A stretch of DNA of 23,838 nt from Syntrophorhabdus sp. GTDB lineage: Bacteria; Desulfobacterota; BSN033; UBA1163. Shown piece by piece: positions 16,325 to 23,838 of this stretch (position 1 is the first letter of the stretch; each line of letters begins with the position of its first letter). The position numbers and the translations under genes are program-made. The stretch is from NCBI GenBank assembly GCA_020724025.1, contig DYHU01000018.1:1-23838 (forward strand), given 5' to 3'. The notes under the pieces were generated by a model. The model was not told the origin of the DNA. It was given only the letters and a program-made list of their open reading frames with translations, and ran no database searches.

Positions 16325-16367
16325 AAAAGGGGACGGGTCTATTTTTTAAATAGAACCGCCCCCTTTT
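16325..16367. repeat. Palindrome of the AAAAGGGGACGGTTCTATT family, copy 1
   Basis: AAAAGGGGACGGGTCTATT (16325-16343) pairs with 16349-16367 across a five-base loop, with two mismatches. A nearly identical palindrome lies at 23536-23586. This copy separates the TolC-type operon end (16495) from the ATPase start (16292). Read on the minus strand, a T6 run follows shortly after the stem, so it could terminate transcription from the TolC-type operon. Confidence 0.65.
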
Positions 16368-16494
16368 ACTTTGTTACTTTTCACTGCCATAGATCGCTGT
16401 AAGCCCCGTCCTGTTTCATTCAACCCAACCTCCGTTTCCCATACGATATACTCAGATTCCTCGCAACATTTTATTACCTTGCATTATCTATTCT

Positions 16495-17871
16495 TTAATG
16501 CCCCTTATGCTCCACCTCTGGCCTGAGTATCATTCCACCCAGAATGCGTTCAAGCTCTATTATTGCATTTTGTTGTTCACGGAGGGATTCAATGAAACGA
16601 CGTTGGGTCTCAGATAGTTTCTGGCGGGCCTCAAGCAGATAGAGCATATTGATCTGCATTGCATTAAAGTACTTTTCTGCATACCCCACTGAACCCTTGC
16701 GCATAGGCAGAATCTGATTACGGATAAGATTCACTTCCCGGCGGGCAAAGGATAATCGTTCTAAGGCGGCTGAAACCTCCTCACGCACAACTCCTATTTT
16801 AGCCTGTAACTCCTTCTCTGCCTGCCGTACTCTATATTCTGCCTTGGCTATCTGTGCCTGATTCTGATCAAAGAGCGGTAGCTGTATTTCCAGTTCTGGA
16901 CCAAAAAACTCGGTTCCTTCAGACTCTCGGGCATAGCCAATGCCGGCCTCTACATTGGTAAAGATGCGTTTTCGCTCCAGAGCAAGAACACGCCTGGAAT
17001 CTTCAATTTTCAACTTTGCTATCTGTACATCTGGCCGCATTGAAAGGGCATGGGTAATCATTATCTCTAAATCAGGGAGCGGTCTAAATTCTTCCGGCAA
17101 AGAGCCAATAACCTCATAGCCAAACTGATCAGGACAAAGACCCAAAACACGGTTCAGACGCATACGAGCCACTTTTGATTCCTTTTGGATGCGTGCAAGT
17201 TCTGCCTCTTTATCAATAATCGCAGCCTTTGCCATATAAATATCAAGGTCGCTCGTGTAGCCAAACTTCTGGCGGTAGATTAAATGGTCTCTCAATTCTT
17301 CCATCTGTTTTTTTATCTTTTCGGTTTCATCTCGTAGGGCTAATAGGGCAACATATTCACTATGTGCCTTCTTGGCCTCTGCTACGGTCTTCAGTATTTC
17401 TTCTGACATCTGAATCATTGTTGCTTCAAGCCGTATAGCAGCCACTTTCTTGCGAAGGGGAATCTGCCATAGGTCTGATATTCTAATTGGTAATACTGCT
17501 TCTATATCAGTACCACCGCCTTTGAAGGGAAATCTGAAAACTGCTGTGAGCTTAGGGTTTGTAAATAACCCCACCTGCACAAGGTCCGCTTTAGTAACAC
17601 CTATCTCTTCAAAGGATGCCTGCAGTTTACGGTTATTAAGAAGGGCAATCCTTACCGCATCGTCTTCTGTGAGGCCGTCAGGCAGGAGCTTATTCACCTC
17701 TTCCTTCGTAGCCTTTACATCCTCTTCGGTCTGTTCCCAGCGAGCCTCCCTGCCTGTTCGTTCTATGGTGAAGGCCTTGACCCTCTCCCATTCCTGTGTG
17801 GTCTGTACACTCGTACAGCCCGTCAGGAATAAGCTGATGGTAAGAAGATATATATATTCCTTTTTAATCAT
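16495..17871 (-). CDS. TolC-type outer-membrane efflux lipoprotein
   Basis: This 458-residue protein belongs to the outer-membrane factor family, which forms trimeric channels for efflux pumps. A signal peptide ends in the lipobox LFLTGC, so lipidation at the cysteine is expected, as in CusC-type members. The mature protein has two long alpha-helical regions (about residues 150-260 and 330-440) typical of the internal repeat, with LPIRISDLWQIPLRKKVA between strands and LEIQLPLFDQNQAQIAKAE in the second repeat. I choose the ATG at 17871: it overlaps the multicopper oxidase stop in an ATGA, and GGAGG lies just upstream. The frame opens earlier at 17901, without such support. No pump or adaptor gene is next to it. 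Pairing with a copper oxidase suggests metal tolerance. Confidence 0.88.
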   Translation of the reverse strand: MIKKEYIYLLTISLFLTGCTSVQTTQEWERVKAFTIERTGREARWEQTEEDVKATKEEVNKLLPDGLTEDDAVRIALLNNRKLQASFEEIGVTKADLVQVGLFTNPKLTAVFRFPFKGGGTDIEAVLPIRISDLWQIPLRKKVAAIRLEATMIQMSEEILKTVAEAKKAHSEYVALLALRDETEKIKKQMEELRDHLIYRQKFGYTSDLDIYMAKAAIIDKEAELARIQKESKVARMRLNRVLGLCPDQFGYEVIGSLPEEFRPLPDLEIMITHALSMRPDVQIAKLKIEDSRRVLALERKRIFTNVEAGIGYARESEGTEFFGPELEIQLPLFDQNQAQIAKAEYRVRQAEKELQAKIGVVREEVSAALERLSFARREVNLIRNQILPMRKGSVGYAEKYFNAMQINMLYLLEARQKLSETQRRFIESLREQQNAIIELERILGGMILRPEVEHKGH

Positions 17872-19134
17872 CGCAGCCCTCCTTCCTTTGGATGTCTCCA
17901 TCCCTTGATTTTCTTAGCAGGGGGGAAACCCAGGAATGTAAATTCCCCTTCTTTCGGGATGACATTCAGAACCGTAGCCATTCCACCCATTGGCATAACA
18001 CCCATAGGCATGTCGGCATGGGCATTGACGATGTGGTGAAGCTTATGACAGTGAAAGGCCCATAGGCCTGGATTCCAAGCAACGAATTCCACATCCCTCA
18101 CGGTTCCGGGAGCCACATCAACGGTATTTCCGGGCCATTGGGCCGACTCAGGAATTGGTCCGCCTTCTGTCCCCACGACCTTCCATGTATACCCATGGAG
18201 ATGTATTGGATGGGCATTCTGATTACTGAGGTTTCCAAACCTGATCCTGAGGCGGTCGCCTTCATTTACAGTAAGTATCTCTGTGCTGGGCGCTGCTTTA
18301 CCATTAAAGGTAAACCAGTTGGGGTCTGTGGATGTAACATCAGGGTTCTCATTGCCCGGCAGGAGATGCCACTCCTGGAGGAGGATAGCAAAATCCTTAT
18401 CTATTTTGTATTTCGATTTCTTAGGATGGATAACGAATAACCCTCCGAGCCCCATGCCAACCTGTTTTTTCTCGTTAAATCCCGAGTGATACATCAATGT
18501 TCCTGTTTGATAGAGTGTGAACTCATAGATAAACGTCTCCCCTGGTCGAATGGGCGGCTGGGTTATTCCTCCGCTTCCGTCCTGGTCGTTTGGCAACTCT
18601 ATGCCGTGCCAGTGAATGGATGTCGGTTCAGGGAGTTCATTTTTCACGATTATCCGCACCCTGTCGCCTTCGTATGCCTCTATGGTTGGGCCGGAGACAG
18701 AGCCATTAAACCCCCATGCCTTTACCTTCTTGGGCAGCATCATCCCGGGCATTGACCCCTTCGCTTTATGGACTTTATCCCAAATTGATCCTTCCGGCGG
18801 CTCTCCTTCAAGCATGTAGTACTCTACGGGCTGGACTATCAACGTAAAGACCTTTACATTACCGTCCATCTCATATCCGAGGGCTGGGACATTCGGTGTA
18901 TAGACACGCCCCATCTGTTTCCCCATCAATGGCGGGGGGGGGGGATAGTTTAATATTCGGGTCTGCCCAGCCCATGGGGTCATGCATCTTCATCTCGTGT
19001 TTCACCGGAGGCTCATGAACCATCTGGGGCATTTTATGCTCCTTATGTTCCTCCTGAGCTAAGACCTCCTTACCTGTAAGGGCTACTGCGCCGAGGGTTA
19101 AAGCAGATTTTTTTAAAAAGTCACGCCGTTTCAT
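17868..19134 (-). CDS. Tat-exported multicopper oxidase, frameshifted in a G11 run
   Basis: The gene starts at 19134 with a Tat signal (MKRRDFLKKSALTLGAVALT). Its first frame is lost at an 11-base G run (18934-18944) and stops at 18871. The second frame, open from 18983, continues to 17868. With ten instead of eleven Gs the two join as SPPPPLMGKQMG, giving about 421 residues. Copper motifs are IHWHG, AHPIHLHGY and FHCHKLHHIVNAHADMPMG. The second motif reads LMYHSGFNE, with glycine where the family usually has the second histidine of H-x-H. Such enzymes oxidise copper(I), manganese or phenols in the periplasm. It overlaps the TolC-type gene and the upstream fragment by ATGA each, so the three form one operon. 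The frameshift may be real, phase-variable or a sequencing error. Confidence 0.85.
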
Positions 19135-19407
19135 ATTCCCCTCCTATCTTTCTCCTCCCCAAAATTGGTCGAGAGGTAATTTATAATCACCTTTTTATCT
19201 TCAGGCTGGATAGGAGCAACCCACGTTATCATTCTCTCCATTATCTCACCCCCAACTGCTTGGCCAGGGGTGAGCATGGCGTATTGATCGGCCTTCTCCA
19301 GGGAAGGATCGCTGTCACACCTTTGAGCGAAGTCGTCTCGAAAAAGAAGCCGCTCGATCTCTCGCGCTGGGGGATGGCTCAGGTTCTGGCGATATAGGAG
19401 AAGAACG
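19131..19407 (-). pseudogene. Headless fragment resembling a c-type cytochrome C-terminus
   Basis: After the KorB stop, one minus-strand frame stays open for about 90 codons and ends at 19131 in an ATGA overlap with the multicopper oxidase start. Its last half reads YAMLTPGQAVGGEIMERMIT and PIQPEDKKVIINYLSTNFG. This resembles the end of small c-type cytochromes (M-x-x-x-G-A-x-[IL]-x-x-E-x-x-x-I-x-x-Y-L-x-x-x-F-G). No CxxCH heme motif and no start codon with a ribosome-binding site were found, so the front of the gene is gone. The open frame continues inside KorB only as a shadow. The segment before it (SHPPAREIERLLFRDDFAQRC) is not recognised. Confidence 0.4.
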
Positions 19408-20271
19408 TCAACCCTTCCTTTTTGAATCAATCCATTTGAAGATCTTCTGGATATCCGGAGACCTCCGGTATAAGGGCTCCCGGTTCCCCTCATAGGCCGC
19501 CAATCTTTCCTCGAAGGTCTGCTTGAGGTGGATATAGAAGATGCCGAGAGGCAATTTCCCCTCCTCCGTGGCTCTCTTAAAGGCCTCTGCTCTGTTGGAC
19601 GGATCGTAGGAATCCTCCAGATAATAGGTATTCTCTTTAAACCAGTTGTACGTGTTGAGCTTATTATAAGTGACGCAGGGCTGGAGGATGTCAACCAGGG
19701 AGTACCCTTTGTGTAAGATGGCCCTTTTAATGATTTCCTTGGTCTTCTCCATATCTCCGACAAAAGCTCTGGCCACAAAGGAAGCATTCAGGCTGATCGC
19801 CAGGGCGAGGGGGTTGTAGGGTTCGTGAAATACGCCCTCGGTCTGAATCGGCGTTTTGAATCCAAGCTGACTGGTGGGGGAGGCCTGCCCCTTGGTCAAG
19901 CCATAGACCATGTTATTATGAACCAGATTGGTGAGGTCAGAATTTCTACGTATGGCGTGGATGAAATGGTTTCCTCCTTCGCCATACATACAGCCATCCC
20001 CGCTCTCGGCGATGACGATGAGTTCCGGATTTGCTGCCTTGATGCCGGTGGTCACCGGTAGAGACCTTCCGTGCAGGCCGTTAAAAAAATGACACTTTAA
20101 ATAATGGGGGGTCTTCGCCGCCTGACCGATGCCTGAAACCAGGACAAGCTTCTCAGGTCTGACTTCCAACTCGGTGAGGGCCTGTTTCAATGTGTTTAGA
20201 ATGCCAAAATTACCACACCCCGGACACCAGGCGATATCAATCTCCCCCATGTCGAAAAGCTTCGCCCCCAT
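19408..20271 (-). CDS. korB: 2-oxoacid:ferredoxin oxidoreductase beta subunit
   Basis: This 287-residue subunit binds thiamine diphosphate and an iron-sulfur cluster, and with KorA oxidises 2-oxoacids (2-oxoglutarate, pyruvate or similar) to acyl-CoA with reduction of ferredoxin. It opens with WCPGCGNFG (cluster cysteines), then has [20 protein letters not shown] and the thiamine motif [22 protein letters not shown] further cysteine lies in [10 protein letters not shown]. The length and order match two-subunit enzymes of the KorAB type. The ATG at 20271 lies three bases after the KorA stop, so the genes are cotranscribed. The C-terminal extension (about residues 200-287) is usual for this group. 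The substrate cannot be fixed from sequence. Confidence 0.94.
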   Translation of the reverse strand: MGAKLFDMGEIDIAWCPGCGNFGILNTLKQALTELEVRPEKLVLVSGIGQAAKTPHYLKCHFFNGLHGRSLPVTTGIKAANPELIVIAESGDGCMYGEGGNHFIHAIRRNSDLTNLVHNNMVYGLTKGQASPTSQLGFKTPIQTEGVFHEPYNPLALAISLNASFVARAFVGDMEKTKEIIKRAILHKGYSLVDILQPCVTYNKLNTYNWFKENTYYLEDSYDPSNRAEAFKRATEEGKLPLGIFYIHLKQTFEERLAAYEGNREPLYRRSPDIQKIFKWIDSKRKG

Positions 20272-20274
20272 TGC

Positions 20275-22005
20275 TTACACCTCCTCCAGAACCGTTTTCA
20301 AGCCCTTCTCCACCTCTTCGACTGAGAAGGGCAACCCGTTATATTTGAGCATTCTCCGATCGATCTCGAAACCGGTTTGAAGCCGGATGAGCCGCCCAAA
20401 TTGAGAAGTCGCATTGTTCTCAATGATCACCGTTCTCTCCGCCCTTTGAAGGTGGTGCGCCAGGTCCGGATGAACCGGGTAAAGCTGTTTGAAATGCAAG
20501 AAGGCGATCTCCTCCCTTCCCAATCTCTCGAGGGCTTCCCTCACCACGTGATAGTTGGACCCCCAGGCGATGACCAGTGTCTTATAGTTCGGAGAACCGG
20601 CGAATTCTGGTCGAATGAGTTCGTCTCTGATCTGGTCGAGTTTTTTCAACCTCTTTCTGACCATCTCCGTCCTCAGATCGAGGTCTTCCGTTATATGGCC
20701 AGTCTCATCATGCTCATCGCTGTCCAGGATCACCAGTCCCTCACCGAATCCGGGAATCCCGCGAGGAGAGATCCCCGTCTCCGTCAGTTCGTATCTCCGG
20801 TACTCCCTTTCCGTCTCGATAATATGTCTCTCCAAGGAGATGAGTGATGGATTGAGGGAAGGGATGTTGTAATGAGATTCGAGCAGATACTGATCCGTTA
20901 GAATGAAGACAGGAACCTGAAACCGATCGGCAAGGTTAAAGGCCCTCTGGGTGAGAGAGAAGGCCTCTTCAATCGTCCCCGGAGCCAGGATGATCCTTGG
21001 AAATTCTCCATGACCTGAAAAGAGGGTGAAGAGCAGATCCCCCTGTTCGGTTCGGGTGGGAAGACCTGTCGCCGGTCCGGGTCTCTGACCAATATGGATC
21101 ACCACGGGAGATTCCACCATCCCGGCAAGACTGACCCCCTCGACCATGAGAGCGAAACCTCCTCCAGAGGTTGTCACCATCGCCCTGGCCCCGGCATACC
21201 ATGCTCCGATCCCCATGTTGATGGCGCTGATCTCATCCTCCGCCTGTTCGACCACGATGCCAAACTCTTTTGCATGCTGGGCGAGAAAGGTTGCGACCCC
21301 TGTAGAGGGAGACATCGGATAGAAGGAGAGAAAATGACACCCTCCGGCAAGGGCCCCCATGGCGAGAGCCTCGACGCCATCCATAATGATTTCATCAGAC
21401 ACCTGGGGATGCCTTTGAACTTCGATCTGAAGTCTGCTGTTTTTTAACAGCCCCTCACTCACCTCATAACCTCTCCTCCCAGCTTCTATGTTCTTCAGGG
21501 CAATGCTCTCCTCCTTGCCGGAGAAGTGATGCCGGAGATAACGATCCAGCACCTCCTTTTCGATCTGAAAGAGCCCCGAAATCAATCCCACGGCCACGGT
21601 ATTTAGATAAATCGCCCCTCCCACTTCAGAGGCGATCTGAGAGAGGGGAATGTCAATCGCCCGGTCTCCTTCGTATTCCTTTTCGAAGATCTTCTTCTCT
21701 CCTAACAGGATGGTCTCAGGAGAGACCCTTCTGTTAACATGGGGCACCGCCCCCTTGCTGAAAGGGATCAAAAAGTCGGTTCTTTCCACCGGAGAGGAGA
21801 CCCTTTTCGAGGAGACGCGTATGAGCGTCGAATTATTTCCCCCCCGAATCCGTGACATGTACTCCTGGGTGGAGAAGACATGGTAACCGGAAAGCTTCAA
21901 CAGGTGTGTCAAGATATGTTCGACCGTTTGAATCCCCTGACCGGCCTCTCCGCACAAAACGATCGATACGTCGTCTTTAAATATGGATGCCCCCTGGTCA
22001 CTCAT
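20275..22005 (-). CDS. korA: 2-oxoacid:ferredoxin oxidoreductase alpha subunit (gamma-alpha fusion)
   Basis: This 576-residue subunit is a fusion. Residues about 15-190 are the gamma domain (CGEAGQGIQT, STQEYMSRIRGGNN). Residues about 205-450 are the pyrimidine-binding alpha domain (YPMSPSTGVATFLAQHAKE, VVEQAEDEISAINMGIGA, ATTSGGGFALM-type motif). The rest is the transketolase C-terminal domain (VIAWGSNYHVVREAL, LKQLYPVHP-type). This layout is the usual KorA of two-subunit enzymes. The ATG at 22005 is preceded by GGGGAGG at 5-base spacing, better than an upstream ATG at 22023. A 231-base gap separates it from the flavodiiron gene, so it may have its own promoter, though none was convincing. 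Its oxygen-sensitive partner KorB follows after three bases. Confidence 0.94.
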   Translation of the reverse strand: MSDQGASIFKDDVSIVLCGEAGQGIQTVEHILTHLLKLSGYHVFSTQEYMSRIRGGNNSTLIRVSSKRVSSPVERTDFLIPFSKGAVPHVNRRVSPETILLGEKKIFEKEYEGDRAIDIPLSQIASEVGGAIYLNTVAVGLISGLFQIEKEVLDRYLRHHFSGKEESIALKNIEAGRRGYEVSEGLLKNSRLQIEVQRHPQVSDEIIMDGVEALAMGALAGGCHFLSFYPMSPSTGVATFLAQHAKEFGIVVEQAEDEISAINMGIGAWYAGARAMVTTSGGGFALMVEGVSLAGMVESPVVIHIGQRPGPATGLPTRTEQGDLLFTLFSGHGEFPRIILAPGTIEEAFSLTQRAFNLADRFQVPVFILTDQYLLESHYNIPSLNPSLISLERHIIETEREYRRYELTETGISPRGIPGFGEGLVILDSDEHDETGHITEDLDLRTEMVRKRLKKLDQIRDELIRPEFAGSPNYKTLVIAWGSNYHVVREALERLGREEIAFLHFKQLYPVHPDLAHHLQRAERTVIIENNATSQFGRLIRLQTGFEIDRRMLKYNGLPFSVEEVEKGLKTVLEEV

Positions 22006-22236
22006 ATGCTCCTCCCCTTTCATAGATTGGAAAAAAAGACCGTTCCGTCTTCTCTGCGCCCCTTCCTTATCAACCCTCTCTTCTCTCTTTGTCTGAAACC
22101 GTAATGGGAAGCCAAGCCAGAGCCTTTAGGCAATCGGATAGGTTCGTCAAAAATAGGGAAATTGTTTTTCCTTTATTTCCTGTTAGGGTCTTTTTTTCTC
22201 TTGACAACGGGAGGCCTTATAAGGGTTCGGTGTCTC

Positions 22237-23406
22237 TCATATCTCAGAATGCCTTTCCTTGATCTTGTCCGCAAGAGCGTCCAGGGCCGCGAAGTCCTCC
22301 GCTCGCGGGAGTCCCTTGCACAGCACCGTGCCAAGAACCTCCACTTTGAGGTTGGGGATCAGCCCGGCGATCTGTTCCGCAGCCTTGGTGCCCCAGCCAT
22401 ATGAACCGATGATGGCAGCATGTCTCAGTTTGGGGCGAAGGGCGTTAGCCAGATGGGTTGCGGAGAAGACAATGGGATGAGGACCAACGTGTACGGTCGG
22501 CGTGCCGATGACAATCGTGGCGGCATCGACCAAGGCGATGGCAAGCTTGCCGAGGTCGGTCACGGAAAGCTCGAACTTCTGGACCTTGATGCCACGTTCT
22601 GCCAGGGAACTTACAAGATAGTTGACCATGGTCTCCGTGCTTCCATGCATCGAAATGTACGGAATCACGACGAGGTTCGAGACTCTGTCCGACACCCAGT
22701 CCCTGTAAGCGTCCAGAATGCAGTTCGGCTTGTCGTAGATTGGACCGTGGCTGGGAGCTATCAGGTCAAACGCAAGGTCTTGGATCTTTTTCAGGTTGTT
22801 CTGAATCGTCTTGCGAAACGGCATCATGATTTCCGCGTAGTAACGTTTCGCAGCTTCGCAAACGTATGGGTCCTCCCCGGCGTATAGCTCCGAGGTGGCG
22901 AGATGGGAGCCAAAGAAATCGCAGGTGAAGAGGACCCTTTCCTCCGGCAGGTACGTCACCATCGTCTCCGGCCAATGGACCCAAGGCGTGTGGATGAATC
23001 TGAGCGTCCTGTCGCCCAGAGAGATGGCTTCGCCGTCGTCGACAGCGCGAATTCTGTCAGCCGTAACCTGGAGATGATCGATGAGCATCTCCTTCGCTTT
23101 GGGTGTGCAGACAAGTTGTGCTCCGGGGTATTTCCGCAAGACAGCAGGAATTGCACCCGAATGATCTTGTTCAGCGTGGTGAGAGACCACGTAGTGAATA
23201 TCTCGGGTGTCCGCCAATTGGGTCATCAGGATATGTTCCATAGTCGGGTCGACACTGTCGAGCAGAGCAGTCTTCTCGGACCCTCGCACGAGATAGGCGT
23301 TGTAACTGGTCCCATCTGGAAGGGGGATCAGCGAATCGAACAGGCGGCGATTCCAGTCAACCGCCCCCATCCATTGGACTCGACCTCGGATCTGTCTTGG
23401 TTTCAT
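22237..23406 (-). CDS. fprA: Flavodiiron protein (A-type flavoprotein)
   Basis: This 389-residue cytosolic enzyme reduces oxygen to water or nitric oxide to nitrous oxide. The N-terminal metallo-beta-lactamase-like domain has a complete diiron site: H77, E79, D81 and H82 in SHHAEQDHSG, H144 in WVHWPETM, D163 in TCDFFGSH and H220 in APSHGPIY. The flavodoxin domain starts near residue 245 with SMHGSTETM, the FMN phosphate loop, followed by GTPTVHVGPHP and GSYGWGTKAAEQI. The length is that of class A members, with no rubredoxin extension. The ATG at 23406 follows AAAGGAG. A promoter is likely at 23471-23499. Its place beside KorAB, an oxygen-sensitive ferredoxin-linked enzyme, fits protection from oxygen or NO in an anaerobe. 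Confidence 0.96.
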   Translation of the reverse strand: MKPRQIRGRVQWMGAVDWNRRLFDSLIPLPDGTSYNAYLVRGSEKTALLDSVDPTMEHILMTQLADTRDIHYVVSHHAEQDHSGAIPAVLRKYPGAQLVCTPKAKEMLIDHLQVTADRIRAVDDGEAISLGDRTLRFIHTPWVHWPETMVTYLPEERVLFTCDFFGSHLATSELYAGEDPYVCEAAKRYYAEIMMPFRKTIQNNLKKIQDLAFDLIAPSHGPIYDKPNCILDAYRDWVSDRVSNLVVIPYISMHGSTETMVNYLVSSLAERGIKVQKFELSVTDLGKLAIALVDAATIVIGTPTVHVGPHPIVFSATHLANALRPKLRHAAIIGSYGWGTKAAEQIAGLIPNLKVEVLGTVLCKGLPRAEDFAALDALADKIKERHSEI

Positions 23407-23470
23407 AGTGACTTCTCCTTTCTTGGCACCTAACGCCTGAACTAAGCCGCCCGGCCACAGACCTTTGGTA

Positions 23471-23499
23471 TATCTATTTTTTTATTCCCTAAATGTCAA
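23471..23499 (-). promoter_or_regulatory. Probable promoter of the flavodiiron gene
   Basis: On the minus strand a consensus TTGACA (23494-23499) is followed after 17 bases by TAGATA (23471-23476), about 65 bases upstream of the ATG. The -10 box is weak, which suits a gene that may need an activator, but no operator was recognised in the leader. Confidence 0.45.
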
Positions 23500-23535
23500 T
23501 AGTCAAGCCCCATTTCATGACCCCCAAAAAATATC

Positions 23536-23586
23536 AACGTAAAAGGGGACGGTTCTATTAAAAAAAGAACCGTCCCCTTTTACGTT
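23536..23586. repeat. Palindrome of the AAAAGGGGACGGTTCTATT family, copy 2
   Basis: A perfect 21-base inverted repeat, 23536-23556 with 23566-23586, surrounds a nine-base A-rich loop. The arm core AAAAGGGGACGGTTCT is shared with the palindrome at 16325-16367. It separates the TM-helix gene end (23639) from the flavodiiron promoter. On the minus strand a T6 run follows within about ten bases, so it may act as a terminator. Confidence 0.7.
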
Positions 23587-23638
23587 CCCTTTTATCCGCT
23601 CCTTTCCGGTTCCTCCGACATACTTCAACGTTATATTT

Positions 23639-23838
23639 TCAGATGTGAGAAATATGATCCTGTTCTTTATCCCTTTCCCCTTTTCTTTTGTAAAGTTTCT
23701 CAAGGAAGTCCTTGGCCAATTCTCTTCCCCCCCATCCAAAGGCGATGGCTAAAGCCAGAACAATACCGCCGAACGTAATGGAAAACGCCGCCACGATCAC
23801 CTTCTCCGCAATGCCAAGATGGTAGAGGGCCATGGTCA
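23639..23838 (-). CDS. Mechanosensitive-channel-like TM-helix protein, C-terminal end (partial)
   Basis: The minus-strand frame is open to the window edge and stops at 23639. Its 64 visible residues after an ATG at 23833 include IAEKVIVAAFSITFGGIVLALAIAFGWGGRELAKDFLEKL. A hydrophobic helix followed by A-x-A-F-G-x-G-G-R-x-x-A-x-x-[FW]-L-E is the conserved end of proteins with TM-helix repeats related to small mechanosensitive channels. The last 20 residues are charged. The ATG at 23833 could be internal, because no ribosome-binding site can be judged at the edge and the family is normally longer. Confidence 0.55.
   Translation of the reverse strand, partial: TMALYHLGIAEKVIVAAFSITFGGIVLALAIAFGWGGRELAKDFLEKLYKRKGERDKEQDHISHI

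Noticed and set aside
19131..19787. The full 218-codon minus-strand frame overlapping KorB
   Set aside because: Its first two thirds are an arginine- and serine-rich shadow of KorB; only the part after 19407 looks like protein.
22027..22045. A terminator-like AGAC-GTCT stem with a T run in the korA leader
   Set aside because: The stem is only four base pairs, too weak to call.
23515..23739. A 74-codon minus-strand frame near the right end
   Set aside because: It runs through the perfect palindrome and overlaps the better-supported TM-helix gene.

Overview
The window looks like a chromosomal segment of an anaerobic or microaerophilic Gram-negative bacterium of Desulfobacterota or Nitrospirota type. 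This rests on gene content only: a two-subunit 2-oxoacid:ferredoxin oxidoreductase, a flavodiiron protein, outer-membrane and Tat-exported proteins, and many short palindromic intergenic repeats. The exact lineage cannot be fixed by eye. No tRNA, rRNA or CRISPR array was seen.

Layout. Positions 1-104 hold the last codons of a HAD-type hydrolase. Positions 105-2750 form a decayed, recombination-prone zone. It contains a C/G-rich palindromic element, a scrap of an FtsX/MacB-type ABC permease, an intact integron-type tyrosine recombinase with no recognisable cassettes, an unidentified frameshifted ORF, and the promoter, ribosome-binding site and first codons of a lost thiolase. From 2753 onward the genes are dense and almost all on the minus strand: pyruvate kinase overlapping a YihY-type membrane protein, then a YajG-like lipoprotein. 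A small NfeD-like membrane protein is the only complete plus-strand gene and converges on a site-2 protease.

Positions 6628-16292 carry a carbon and energy block: site-2 protease with CBS domains, alpha-glucan phosphorylase, a divergent phosphoketolase-family enzyme, acetate kinase, and a calcium-type P-type ATPase. Together they suggest a route from stored glucan to sugar phosphate, acetyl phosphate, acetate and ATP, with an ATP-driven ion pump made in the same transcript as acetate kinase. Positions 16495-19400 carry a metal or envelope block: a TolC-type outer-membrane lipoprotein, a Tat-exported multicopper oxidase broken by a frameshift in an 11-base G run, and a headless fragment resembling the end of a c-type cytochrome. 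Positions 19408-23406 carry KorB, KorA and a flavodiiron oxygen/NO reductase. The right edge has the end of a mechanosensitive-channel-like TM-helix protein.

Most notable are the divergent phosphoketolase next to acetate kinase, the cassette-less integron-type integrase in a graveyard of gene fragments, the frameshifted multicopper oxidase that also lacks an expected copper-ligand histidine, and a perfect-stem palindrome present twice at operon boundaries.
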